Shown here piece after piece: positions 1 through 12,190 of a stretch of 64,000 bases of DNA (position 1 is the stretch's first letter; the number at the start of each line of letters is the position of its first letter). A program made the translations under genes and the position numbers. The notes under the pieces are model-generated. The model searched no databases. It was not told where the DNA came from and saw only the letters and a list, made by a program, of their open reading frames with translations. Source of the DNA: Trichopria drosophilae (taxonomy: Eukaryota > Arthropoda > Insecta > Hymenoptera > Diapriidae). The stretch covers positions 93,739,001-93,803,000 of the forward strand of contig CM059587.1 in assembly GCA_030407085.1 (NCBI GenBank), given 5' to 3'.

Positions 1-340
1 AATATAGAAATCTATTTTTTTTGTTTAAAAGTACATTATGTTTTAAAAATAATAGCAAGATATGCAGATCACATAAAATTTTGATATTTTTTCCATAGCA
101 GCAGTCAAATATGCGAGTACAGAAATTAAAATATGTAAATAAAAAATGACTTAATTTTTCGAAATTTCGTTTGTATAAAAGTTATTCTAAATAATATATA
201 TCGAAGGATCTCTTGAAAAATAAGGATATTAATTGAGTACTGAGTAATGTCAGCAGATTTTCAGAAAACCGAACAATTTTTGAATAGTTTTAAAGAAACA
301 ATTTTGATCTTTTTTTGAAAATCATCCGATTTGATAAAAA
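1..340. other. AT-rich DNA, no feature seen
   Basis: No motif, repeat or protein-like frame that I recognise. Only the left flank of the inverted-repeat element starting near 352. Confidence 0.5.
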
Positions 341-351
341 TGTCAAAGTTC

Positions 352-522
352 CAAGGGTGCTGGTTGAAAAACCGACAAATCGAAAAGCCGACAGGTCAAA
401 AAACCGGCAATCGAAAAGCCGAATGACAAAAAACCGACACTTCAAAAAGTTGATTAACGGTATTTTGACTGTTCGGTTTTTGACCTGTCGGCTTTTTGAT
501 TTGTCGGTTTTCCGACCACCGC
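352..522. repeat. Family C inverted-repeat element with 16-bp subrepeats, copy 1
   Basis: The left part is a run of about five 16-bp units of the form AAAACCGACAAATCGA or AAAGCCGACAGGTCAA. The right part (about 470-515) is the reverse complement of the first two units, so the element folds back on itself. Flanking bases pair weakly as well (CCAAGGGTGCTGG against CTGGGCGGTGG read from the other strand). The open frames here, on both strands, are lysine/arginine-rich shadows of the repeat. A second copy lies at 50345-50505. It looks like a non-autonomous DNA transposon or foldback relic; the superfamily is unknown. Confidence 0.7.
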
Positions 523-540
523 CCAGTTCCACTACAGACA

Positions 541-1974
541 ACGTTTTTAAGTCAGAACATGATAAATTTAGAAGTTTTAAGGCAACATTTGTAGGTGATT
601 ATGTCTGAAATATTGATTGGTTGGCAGCAAACTTATACCTAAGTGCATTATATATGGAAATTTATAACGTAATCTGAAGATGGTGTTTGGGAAATGAAAA
701 AGGATATAGGGGAAGATTAGAGACCTTTGCGAAAAAAACATAATTGTATCTCATACAGGTGCACGTTTCTCAAATTTTATGACATAATGAGGTTTGATTT
801 TTTTTCAATTCAAATTGATGACAGCTAATTTAATTAAAAAATAAAAATATCTTAAAAACGGAATTAATATTTTTTTTGATTATTTAAATATAATTATTCA
901 GTAGAAATCTAAACTAATTTTCTCAGATGACAGAAATTCGTTTGCTCGATCAGCGATACTACAAATTTTAAAAAAATCGCAAATTTTGAATAATGGTAAG
1001 GATGGAAGCCTTTGAATTGTCCTGTTAGATCAAATATTATTGCAATTTCTTAGATACTAAGTATACTTTCTGCGTATTACATTCGTATATTGGGCATTAA
1101 TGAAACTGGAAGAATTTATTTTGTTATTAAAAAGTATTTACAATTTTGATAAGACTGAAATTTAGAGGGATGATTTTATCACATATTTCTAAAAACTAAA
1201 GGCATCTACGTAGTTTTTATTACAATTTCCAAAACTTAATAAATTTTACTTTTCATCTTCTACACACGTCGCTAAAAATCAATGTTCGAAAAATGGCTCT
1301 TTGCTGATTAAACATTTTTTATGATAAAGATGTTTTCGTTTATTGCCTACTAAAAAATAAATTCTTACTTTACCCCACACTTTATGGTCTTCACCTACCC
1401 GTAAAAAACATCTCATAAGTAAACACAACGTCAAGTATTTATTACGAACAATGAAAATTTAAGCACAGCGTTTCTTCGTTCAATGACGTAACGGCAACTA
1501 AGTATTCACAATCGTTTACTGTAGATCACTTTGAAGCGATTTAAGAGCACTTGTAAATTTTTTCCCGCACGAGAGACTTATGGGTCTTTGAGAACAGCGC
1601 TATTTAGTAATTCATTCAAGTGAAAATCGCGCCGGCAAAAGTTAATTAAGGTCGCGACGTGTATTTATTTTACCTAACATTAAAACGCTGATTGATAGAG
1701 CGGTGATAAATACGGAGTGCACTGCTGCAGAAAGAAAGTTACCGGGACGAATTTTTCATTATGCAATGACGATCAGAATATCCGGGATACTCGAATTTTA
1801 TTTATACGAGCTTATATAAAAATATAAGAGAATGCTAAAAATATCGATATTTACGTTTGATGAGGATGAAACTCATGATTTCAAGATGCAGTCTAAAGTG
1901 TTATCTAACATTATTTAGAGAATTTTTGATTTCAGTTAATGTCTCGATACATTATACCTTTATATTTATCATGA
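541..1974. other. AT-rich DNA without recognised features
   Basis: No repeat or coding signal recognised. The stretch 1440-1770 is somewhat richer in CpG and less monotonous than its surroundings and could be conserved noncoding DNA, but nothing in the sequence proves this. Confidence 0.4.
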
Positions 1975-3115
1975 TGTGATGATGAGGGATGTCATCTTAT
2001 GATCAATGATATATTTATATACTATAGAAAGCACCTTAGGGACATTGATATTTTCAATGTCATTATTAAACACGAACATCATTTGCGTTATTGATATAAC
2101 CATCAACACCATAGATAGCTATAAATATCATTCGACATCAATCAACGTCGTTAACAACACACCTGAAAATTTGTTCATCGTGATTTGTAAATTTGATGAA
2201 TCTATTATTATCATAGTCATCGTCATCAACTTCATAAATATCTGTGGTGATCATTCAAAGTCATTTTTAGGGTCATCGTGATTAATTCGATGTAGCATCA
2301 TAGGATTCGACACAATTGCCATTTGCATTATCATCATCATTTAATATCTTCTCATTGTGATGCATGATGATGACCTTATCGTATCCATCAATGATGAGTT
2401 CTTAACATCTTGATCATCATAATCAACTTCATACATTTTCATAATTATCATTACACGACATTGTCATGGTCATCATCATGGACATCGTAAATATCTGTCA
2501 AAACTATTCGATATAATTGTCAGTGTCATTATCATCACATCATAATAACTCTTATGCCATCATATTCATCAATGATGACTTTAAAATTAAATATTGTTGA
2601 AGGCTACTCAGCTGCATTTATAGTTGGAATGATTATTGTCTTTATTCAACATTAACATAATTAACATTATGGTGGTTATAATCATCAACGTAATAAATAT
2701 CCGTGAATCTTATTGGGTATCAAAGTCATCTACATCGCCTCTTTAGATCGTCGTGATGTGTCATAGTAAGAAATCTTATGTCATCGTATTCATCAATGAT
2801 ATCCTTAGGATACTTGGCTTATAATTGTCATTATTCGTCAATAACATCATTAACATCGTGGTCATCATTAGTAACATCGCAAATATCCGTGCATATAAAT
2901 CGACGTAAATGATTATCATAATCAACATCATATCAAACTTTGCTTATTGTCATACTCATCACCGTGCGACATCAATGTTATCCGACTTTATCGTCTACAT
3001 CTCCATATTTCGACGTCCATTTTAAAACTTTCATCAACATCAACATTAATCATAACAGCTAATCATAATTGTCATTGTCATCACTGTTACATAATTCCAA
3101 TTAAACTTTGATTTT
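1975..3115. repeat. Degenerate ATC/GAT-rich satellite-like block
   Basis: The block is saturated with CATCATC/GATGATG words, and longer phrases recur. AAATATCTGTG-like phrases occur near 2236, 2489, 2695 and 2881. A CATCAATGATGA-like phrase preceded by a TATTCATC or TATCCATC word occurs near 2375, 2560 and 2785. The spacing, about 185-250 bp, suggests a very diverged tandem repeat with a monomer near 200 bp, seeded by a trinucleotide repeat. The 91-residue open frame inside it, rich in I, N and V, is a reading of the repeat and not a gene. Confidence 0.6.
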
Positions 3116-4030
3116 TTTCAAAATGGTGACATATTCGAATAAGAAGTTTGATTGCGTTTATCGCAATCCGCGTCCTTAGGGCAACATGAAAGAAATCAAA
3201 CGTAATCGACGCCAAGAGGAGGCAGTCTGAATAAAGTCGTAAAATCGTCCCGATAATCCGACGGTAATTTTAAATTAATGGCTTCTGACAGTTACCAGAG
3301 CTCGCGCTAAATGCGTCATTACCAGCAGTAAATACAATTGGTCCATTCGGATGATGGCATCATAATGAATTTTGTGACTGGGTATAACTTGCAATGAAAT
3401 AATGACGATTTCTAGTTTTGATCTTTACCGCCGTGCTTCTAATTTGCAATGCCGAATAATTTATTTGGCCTCAAGACAACGAATTATGACAAATAACTTT
3501 ACACTATCATGATGTCTAGTAATTAATCTTTATTTTGAACATTTCTATTTGTTACTAGTTGGATTCTCTGGTGCATACTTTATCACGACTATTTAAACTC
3601 TAGATTTTGTAATAAATAACTATTTATTACCCAAACGACAACCTTTATGGGCTGTAACACCACTCTCATTATCGTCACCTCCAGATGGCGCTGCATGTAT
3701 CGCTATGGTATTAATATGAGTAGTGTTCATTGACAAATGTATTCCATAACCTTTTCAAAAGTCTAGTAAAGAAACTGCCCGGTTCTGTACTTAACTAAAT
3801 AAGAAAATGTCATAAAACATTATATTTTTCATTATATAAAATTATATTTTTCATGGACTATACAAGTAATTCTTTGTGGGAAATTAGTGAAGTTCTATCA
3901 AATCGAAGATTTACGGTTATTAATTATCTAATTATGTACCAAAGTTTTTATATTGAAATAAAATTTGACATTTCTGTAAGAACTTTACTATTGTCAGGAT
4001 ACAAATTTTCAAGCCTAAATATTATTTTAA
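3116..4030. other. Unique-looking DNA, no feature recognised
   Basis: No repeat or protein-like frame recognised. The stretch 3170-3480 is slightly GC-richer. The phrase at 3681-3700 resembles the CATCTAG-type word of family A only weakly. Confidence 0.35.
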
Positions 4031-4034
4031 AAAA

Positions 4035-4112
4035 TGGCCCCGTCCGGGATCGAACTCCCGTGAACGAAACCTTATAGAACTGAGTTTGAAATAACCATTG
4101 AGCTTCAATTAA
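4035..4112 (-). pseudogene. tRNA-like relic (tRNA pseudogene or tRNA-derived SINE head)
   Basis: Read on the minus strand, the last bases are GAGTTCGATCCCGGACGGGG followed by CCA. This is a good match to a polymerase III B box (GGTTCGANNCC) and a tRNA 3' acceptor half. About 50 bases upstream is GAAGCTCAATGGTTA, an A-box-like D-arm. The spacing gives a 73-78 nt tRNA length. The 5' acceptor strand does not pair with the 3' half, and the D and anticodon stems are broken, so this is not a working tRNA. I cannot tell a decayed tRNA gene from a SINE head. Confidence 0.55.
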
Positions 4113-4311
4113 ATAAACTCAGATTGAATAATAATTCGAGTATTCGTTTCTTTACTAATTCATATATTTTCTATGATTCCAGTTCCAATTTTTTTCACTA
4201 CTATAAAAAATCGTAGAATACGAAAGAATTAAGCAAATTGTAAATTGATAATATTATTTTAAAATAAAACAAATATACTTTTCTCAATATAAAAATTTCA
4301 TTTGATATTAT

Positions 4312-4645
4312 GTTTTTTCGGATTAATAAAGCTTACATTAAATCCTGTCGTTTGAACTGCGTATGTCAACAATGCGTTGAAAAATTCGCAGAGAATCGAG
4401 TAACTGCGTGTGTGTATGTTTGTTTATGTCGATTTCGGTGAACCTGTAAGCGCGTAAATATTTAAAATTCTTATTTTAACTATTGACATACCAAATTTTA
4501 CCGAATCTCAGGATATAGTAACATCAGTATAAAAAAACTTACCTTAAGATCAAAGTCTAAATTCTGTTAGCTTTACTATGAAGCTAATGTATTACATTAA
4601 CTGTAAACAAACATTTCTCTCAGTTTACAAACCAAAAACATCGAT
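4312..4645 (-). repeat. Family B interspersed repeat, copy 1
   Basis: The reverse complement aligns through most of its length with 48370-48790. Shared landmarks in order are TGTTTACAGTTAATGTAAT, CATAGTAAAGCTAAC, CTGCGAATTTTTCA, CATTGTTGACATACGCAG and TTTAATGTAAG. The outer end carries CTGAGAGAAAT, also seen at the end of the copy near 43857. It is noncoding; an end starting CACTGAGAGAAA would suit a MITE-type DNA element, but no target-site duplication could be fixed. Confidence 0.7.
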
Positions 4646-6179
4646 AGAAAAGTGTCTTAAATTTAAATTTGATTAAATAGTGTTGGGTCTCTTTTGTATA
4701 TAATTTATATTACTGTTTTAAATTAATCTTCAAAGTTGTTAAAATAACAATTCATATGATATAGTTCAGACTTTTTCACAATTACTTATATAGATAATGT
4801 AACTTAAAAGTACATTTTCTATGAAATGTTGTATAGTAACTAAAACATATAATTATATATAATAGGAAAACAAGTAATTTATTTACACGCAAAATTCATT
4901 GATTATCGAATTTATAGCTTTATTTGATAATTTATAGTTGCAAGGTTTTCACAGAATAAACGTGTATCATTAGCACTATTTATAACAGAATAAGCGCCGT
5001 GGATACGTCTTATTAAAGGTGACAAAAGTGACAGCGTAATATAATTACTTTTTTCGATACACCATCTTACATCTAATTGTATGTAATTTGCATGCATTAA
5101 TACTATATACCAGACGTTCATTAGCATATCTATCTATGCATTAACTGACAGCTATAATGAACATTCTCAAGACTTATATATGTTAATACAATTTGGAATA
5201 TCAATTACTTCATGATAATCAATTTTATATTTAGTTTCTCCCATGGCTAATAATCCGAAATTAAAATAAAATTCTATTTTGCATTTATAATTTATTTATT
5301 GTTTCTTTATGCAGTCACAGAATCAGATTTCAGAGATTCAGAAGAATATTAATAAGTAATTTGTCACTTATATCATATTTGTTATCAACTAGGAAAGAAG
5401 TCAAGTTAATATGAAATATGAGCAGAGGAGAGAATTTATAAATATGTTGTACATGGGTATTTCCTAGGTAAAATCTGACTAACATTTTATACAAGTGTAA
5501 ATGTCTTTTTTGTTTACAACAGTTTTCAGTATTTTTTTTTGAAGAAATATATAAGACAAGATTTTTAGATGCAATTTTGTTGGTCTCTCATTCAATTTTT
5601 TGTCAAAACGCATTTCGATATTCACATCAAATGTATCAGAAAACTTGCACCGAAGTGCCTGCTAACGAAATCTGTCATACCTTTTTTTTATATTATTATC
5701 TAATTAACAAAATTGCAGTCGAAAAGTTGTATTGTTATCTTTTTAAAATTGCACTTTGATGTCTCATTCTCTTGAAATTAGACTCCGCGTTTTGTTTTGA
5801 CACAGATGACATAAACAACATGATCGTTAATATATGGCATTCAAAAGATCAATATTATTAAAAATTATCATCATCCGCTTTATTCATTACCTGCTTATAA
5901 CAACTTCATCATCACGACTCTACAATAAGACAATAATATTTATCATAATCAACTAGCGTTCAAGTCTATAAATAAACTAATTAATTTGCAAAAATTCAAA
6001 TGTCAGTTCGTGATAACTCAACTGCAATGCATGTAAATTTGTGTAGGGAGATATAAGTCATCTTCAGAATTACCCAAAAATATATAACCCACAATAACGT
6101 AATTACGAAAACTACACTCGCTATTATTTGTAACGAATCTAATAAGTAACATGCATAACCATTTCCCATAATTGCGTTT
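4646..6179. other. AT-rich DNA without recognised features
   Basis: Only small degenerate ATCATC runs near 5865-5910. The open frame on the minus strand at 4912-5127 (71 codons) has no recognised domain and a length expected by chance in DNA of this composition. Confidence 0.4.
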
Positions 6180-6690
6180 TGAAGAAAGAAGAGCTGTCTT
6201 CGCGAAAGTCCCCTAATGTTGTTTTAATTAACAGGGCGGTATGCTAAAAGTCTTTCCGACTAGGCAGCCGTTTCATTTCTATCGTTTTTTCCTGAATACG
6301 ATTCGCGAAATACCCCTTGGATGCACTTCTAAATGGGAGAGCTCTTGCTGCAGTTTCACAAATAAAAACACGTGTCCCTCGTATGCTCAGACGCGATGGA
6401 CGATTTCGCCTGAGTAATCGTCGTCTTCCAAAGAGATTTTTTCCCCTTTTCTTTTTATTAAATACTCCCCACCATCGACGTTGTCTCCCATACGTACTAC
6501 GTACGTGAATATCGAGGGGAAAATGAGACGACCTCTTGATCTTCTTCTGAGAAGCCTGTCGACCCCTACTCAGGAAGACGTTTTCGGACAGGGCTAAGTA
6601 CATTGGGCACATCAGCGGCGAGAAGAAACGTACGGAATTGGCGATGAGGTTTCATGCGAATGTCTTTTCCTGGAGGATGGGTGAGATGTC
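6180..6690. other. GC/CpG-richer island, possible regulatory or conserved DNA
   Basis: Local composition shifts to clearly more GC and CpG (for example TACGTACTACGTACGTG near 6491). Both strands are open over the same interval (122 codons minus, 63 codons plus), which is what GC-richer DNA with few stops gives. Neither frame has a recognised domain; the minus frame is merely arginine-rich. Regulatory function is inference only. Confidence 0.3.
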
Positions 6691-7129
6691 TTGAGGTATC
6701 TTATTTCGACAATAGATTGATATTGAATTTTATGGTACGTTTTTATGCTGATCGATGTTGTCATTTTTAATCGTGAATTGCTATATTCTTTATGATGTAC
6801 CAGGCTGGTAAAGTGTTTGATGGCCAGATTATTGATTCATCTAACATCACTTCTAATAAAACTTTTTTAGGTTAGGGTTTTGATTATGCAAAGTATGAAA
6901 ACGCACCGATATTGAACTGATTGAGACATTTACGATACATGAAAATGGAGGATCACAAAGGAAAAGAGTCTACATGATATGATATTTCATCCGCAATTAT
7001 CATACATAATTAACGTGATTGTTCATAATTCCATTATCAGAAATTTAACTTCTATATAATTAATAGTGTACTGATTATCAGGGTAGGGGTCTTAATCTTT
7101 TGATAATCTGAAACCAAATATGTTTTGTT

Positions 7130-9190
7130 GAGCTACACTAAAGATAACCACACTACTTGACTCTCATCATGTCATCTAAGCGTCAACTGGCAAGAATAAA
7201 ATAATCATTGACTAGCACAACTTCTACGAATCTAATAACAAATATAGACATTAAACATCTTTCACAAACATCGTTGTTTATTATTTCACGTCAATTGGCT
7301 TACCTCGTTAAGAACTATGCAATACCGATGGCTTCCGGAAACGACTTCCGGTTCTTATTTAAAAACAGGGTTCAAAGTATCATGACTTCATAATTTATGT
7401 ACCTACATCAAATATTGTTTCTGAATATGTCTGATGGCAATGAATGCCATTGACTGCATGGCCTTAGCCAAAATGATGGTTATTGAGCATTATAATAATT
7501 AAGCACGACTGATCGTAAAGCTGAATTATGCCTATGTAAGCAGGGTGCATTGTATTATCAATAATATAACTTGTCTGTGTCATTAATTAATCAAACAGTG
7601 CCATTTAGTTACAGACCTATAGATCAACGTATCATGAGTTTTAGGTTATGATGCAATGGAATGGCCTCACAGAGAGATATTATTAGGTTTCTAGATCTGT
7701 CTCAAATTTTTCAATGAGATTTATAATCTCGCAAAACCATAGTAATACTCATTTAATGATGAACATTTTTAATGAGTATAAAATGATGAATCATGAGGAT
7801 GTAGATGATACAGATGATAGATTATAACGCATTTATTGTTTCATTCTTGATCACCATGCATTATTAGAATGCTTGTTTATCATTAATTGTTTCAACTTAA
7901 TTGATTCATCAAACATCATAATATTTAATATTGTTGTTGACCTTCCCGGCAATCCCTCGAGTTTCTAGGTTATGAGCGGAAACCAAATGAAATTAAGTGA
8001 TGTCACTGAGTATTTTTGTAATACATTAGTTGCATTAAATACGGGTTGAAGGCTGGTACAAATGAGTGGGTAATCTCAATTCTAGCAACTTAATTAACAT
8101 TTGAACCAATATATTAATCTGGTAACTGAACCATCACAGTGCATGATTATCAATAAGAAAATCAGCTGATAATGATAGATGAACACGGCATATTGCAACA
8201 ACCCATGGAGAAAAACGGTCGGTTAAAATAAACTGGTTTAGACTAAACCTATTTCTGGATAGTAATCTATGGGTAAAACTTATGCTAGAAAACTGGCCAA
8301 TTTTATTTTCTAACATACACAAACAAAACTGAGCATGATTGAATTTATACGTATAAAATGATTCTTGTTCATCGTGGGCCAGCGTCTACAATCAGCATGG
8401 TTATACATCATCGCATTGTCAAAAATTTAAGTTCTTTAACTCTTAACTTGGCACTGAGCAATACTAATGAATTAGTCAATGCATCTCGAGTTTCTGTAGG
8501 TTAAGCATCTGAACTTAATTTGACTTCTGCCAAAAATGGCGATGACTAAATATCTTTGACCATCATTCATAACCATCACCAATAATAACAACAAATAAAT
8601 GAGCCACATGACACAAGCTTTTACATTGGACCTCGGCTGCTCTGTTTTTAGTCATTTTAGTTCGTTAATGGTGTCTTTTGCATTAGAAGTTGAACGATTA
8701 AAAAAAAATACACGCAAAAATTACCGGTTGTTTCTTGAATTGAAGAAAAGCAGGAGTTAAACATTTTGTTTAGTTTTTTAAAATAGCACAGGTTTAAATA
8801 GCAGACTATGTCTTTCACACCTTTTTGGGAGCGTAAAAATCGATAATAATACGCTGAAGTGGGTTAATATCGTTGCTGACCAATCTTAAGTCACTAGGTG
8901 ACGGAGATGAACCAAACTTATTCATTTCTGATCTTGCCTGATGTCAATATCCTCCTAACTATCCCTCATGACGATTCACTCATATCTTCAGTTTCTAGGT
9001 TACCTAGCTAAACCAAACTTATTGGATTCTATTACTGGACTAGGTACAATGAGAATACCGTCATTCATAATCGTCACCTTCAACTACCATAAAATGATGA
9101 TTGGTAAAGACAGCATTTAAAGACCTAAACAAGAACCTAGTCGTTACTCATCCATCACCAAACATCAATATCATGCCCCAGTTGAGCATA
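7130..9190. repeat. Loose, diverged GATG/CATC repeat region with a recurring TTTCTAGGTTA phrase
   Basis: The words TTTTAGGTTATG, TTTCTAGGTTATGAG, TTTCTGTAGGTTAAGC and TTTCTAGGTTACCTAGC occur near 7635, 7963, 8494 and 8992. After the last three come matching contexts; for example CATTCATAACCATCACC near 8560 and CATTCATAATCGTCACC near 9062. Spacing of about 500 bp suggests a very old tandem array related to the 2-3 kb block. Divergence is high and the unit boundaries are uncertain. Confidence 0.4.
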
Positions 9191-9450
9191 TTTCGATCGC
9201 TTACCGTCGGTTTTTCAGCGTTGCTTCAATAATTTTCCCTCAATATGTCTGCCTCAACACGCACCATGGGTATCGCAGTAGCGACCAAGCATTTAGTTTC
9301 AAACGTGCATTCAACGCTACGTTATCTACCCTAGACATCGACAGTGTACAACTCGAACTCGGTAACGAGACATCGAGTTGTGAGAGGCAGACGTGCCTAA
9401 TTGGCCAAGTTCCTTTCCCGCGATCCTCCCGGTTAACTTCATATTCTTCA
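9180..9450. other. Short GC-richer stretch
   Basis: CpG-richer than its flanks, with no recognised coding domain. The 79-codon minus-strand frame at 9326-9565 is not protein-like and runs over a poly-A/T tract. Confidence 0.2.
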
Positions 9451-9924
9451 CTGTATGCACAATTTTTTTTTTTTTATTTTTCGACGACAGGAAGATCAAA
9501 GATACGTGCGTAATGCAGCCCATAATCTCAGACGTACAAAGAAACGGAATTTGAAATCGGCACATTTTTAAAAACCAACCATTGCACCGGTAGATGACTA
9601 TGTTAAATACATGGTAAGACCAACCGAGCTCGTACCGTTTACGTGCTTTCTTAGTCAGCGCGTGCTTTGTACTGAATATTTGATAATATACGTCATAAAT
9701 CGCTTAGCTGCAAGTAATTGCAGTTCTGCGTTTAAGGTTAAAAATACAGAAGTGTTTAATATAGAGGGATGAAGGTTGTTTGACATGACCAATTTGAAAC
9801 TTCTGTTTCTTTTCTGTTCAATTCTGTAATAGGACGAAGACGATGTCGTTAAATTATACACTATACTGTTATATTAAGTACAGAGTTACGAGAAGTGGAA
9901 GGCATATTATAGGAAGGTTAAAAA

Positions 9925-10386
9925 ATGTATACTAATGAATGGATGAATGTCAGACAATCATTTATTATGTATATTGCATTATATATTTATATAACACAAA
10001 TTCTCAACATGATAATTGAATATTTTTCTATAATTCACCAAATGAAACCAAAGTATTTTTACCTTCTGCTCCTAATGGTAAATTATGAAAAGATCATAAA
10101 CGCTGAAGGTAATACACGATTATCGGTAGTTGTAATGGTCTGGAGTATAATTGGTAACATCATTTTGGGCACAACCACATTGTGTCAACGGTCAAGACTA
10201 GGTCATCAAATAGTAAAGAAGCAACGATTGATTATTTATTATAAATCATTACAATGTTATACATTTGTATGTAATAACTGTATAAATGATTCAATTCCAC
10301 GTTACAGCAAAAAATCTGTATTTGCATCTGCGTTACATCACCATCTGCATTGCACCAGTCGGGCACATGCAATTTTCAACGTTTGA
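9925..10386 (+). other. Unrecognised 153-codon open frame
   Basis: An ATG-to-stop frame of 153 codons in DNA that is about 70 percent AT. It has hydrophobic stretches near residues 14-35, 45-55 and 67-85 and a cysteine/histidine-rich tail. I recognise no domain. By a rough composition argument (about one stop per 13 random codons) a frame this long is not expected more than a fraction of once in the window, so it is marked. There is no splice context, promoter or similarity I can point to; an exon, a relic or chance are all possible. Confidence 0.15.
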
Positions 10387-10389
10387 AGC

Positions 10390-11999
10390 TGCCGCACCCA
10401 CTGCGTCAGTATTATTTTTAATAATTACACTGGTTCGTCGGGACCGTGGATATCGCATTAAAACTCAAATATATGTATGACATTTTAAATTACGATTTCT
10501 ACAGGTGTAATTCTTACGATCACGTTTTAAAATTTCTTTTTGTATTGGATAATTACAAATCTTAAAATGCAATTCATTTTATGTTAGACATTTTAGGCGA
10601 ACATTTTTATTTCCGACATGGGATATAAAATAGAAATTAGCTTTGTACCATCTTTATTATAGGAAAACAATGTACTATAAGAATTATTGATGAACTATAA
10701 TGTGATCAGTGTTGAAATATGGACAATTGTCATTTACTTCAAATTATAGAACTGTTAGTAGAATTTTCCTATGGGCATTTCCATGTCAACCAAATCAAAT
10801 AATATAACATCCAAATCAATATTTATGTTATTTTTATTAAAAGTAAACAAGAAATGTTTGATTAATTATTTAAACTTTGCGATAATTTGAATAGGGAAAT
10901 AATATATTAAAAATTCATGATAATACGAGGCAATAAATTTATTGGATTAAGACGTTATTCTGGACAGTAATTTCTACATTGAAAGCATCATTCGTCATCG
11001 ATATAATTGCACTTGCAAGCAAATGCAAAATTCTTATCAGATACTTGCGACAAGTGAAATCGTTCAGTTTGATTTAAGCAAATACGCAACGACAACCTTT
11101 AATCTCGATAGATTACAATAGTGATAAAAACGCTCGGGGCACATCACGTCGTGTTCGTCTACGCCTCGACGCTCAGTATTTTGCACTCCTCAGCAGCAAT
11201 CACTGTATTTAAAGCATCAGATTTTAATTCCGCTTTATTACATATTATTAAAAAGCACGCTTCCGGAAGGCTTGGACATGTTTGGTGTTCGATTTGGTGT
11301 TACTCAAAAGTCAGGGGTATGCAAAATGAGAAAAGGAATTCGCCAATTATCAAAGCCATAAAAACGGTTATTATTTAGCTTATAAAAATTGCGGAACGCT
11401 TAAAAGTCGAACGAAATTGTATTTAATGTTACGTTAAATACAAAAATTAGAGCCACGCGAGAAAATTAATTGCAATGAAATAAACTTATCAAACGATAAT
11501 TCTTTGTTTTTGGTCCATACCGTTACTAGAGGCGTGTCAAATAAAAGAAGGATGACTTTTACGAAATTGCTATCGCTTATTCTGTTACTAAAAAAGATCT
11601 TATTTTAATTAAGCCTAAATTTGCTATTAATGTAAATAAACAATGTAAACTGTTTGGAAACAGGGACATTATATATCCGCTCATGATTGACGAAGAATGA
11701 ATTTCCGGTGACGAGTGTATAAAGATCACTTGAAGACAAATGGTGTTGTGTAAAAATACCGCGTTGCCGAATTTGACAGTGAAGGATTACGTTTCACTTC
11801 AGCTACTAAACTGAACCGGTCATTTGTCCTGATGGTTACCAATTTCGTACCTTTATGAAGCAATAAATCAATTCCCGAGCTAAAATCCTAATTGCGACAA
11901 TGCGGATCATTGCCAAAATCGAAAAATCTAATTGTCATAATGAAAAAGTGTGTGGAAGTCGCAATAAAATTAATTAAATCATGTTGCAACATATTTTTG
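10390..11999. other. AT-rich DNA, no feature recognised
   Basis: Slightly GC-richer around 11010-11330, with an 85-codon open frame lacking any recognised domain. Otherwise nothing seen. Confidence 0.35.
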
Positions 12000-12002
12000 G
12001 AG

Positions 12003-12190
12003 ATATAGAATTACACTCAGAAAAAAAAGGAATTGAAATGACCATTTTTTTACTATGAATCATAGTGTGAAATCAGGACTAGGCATGGTAATAGTTAAAA
12101 TAACCAATCTGAAATAGTAAAGTTTAACTATTGTTTCATGATTCAAAATGTTACTTATCTTCACTGTCACGTCACTGAGAGAAAATGTAT
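12003..12190. repeat. Family E, AGTTA/ACTAT-word element, copy 1
   Basis: Starts with ACACTCAGAAAAAAAAGGA and is rich in TAGTTAAA, TTTACTAT and ATAGTAAA words, ending near CACTGAGAGAAAATG. The interval 61030-61195 has the same vocabulary and ends with GAAATAGTTAATGG read inward from CACACAGAGAAAG. A related scrap lies at 12640-12700. The boundaries are approximate. Confidence 0.4.

Noticed and set aside
352..522. CRISPR-like regular repeats
   Set aside because: Units are contiguous with no unique spacers, inverted in the second half, and in eukaryotic DNA.
290..608. Lysine/arginine-rich frames on both strands
   Set aside because: They are translations of the 16-bp family C subrepeats.
6244..6612. 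122-codon arginine-rich minus frame as a gene
   Set aside because: The opposite strand is also open, the composition explains it, and no domain is visible.
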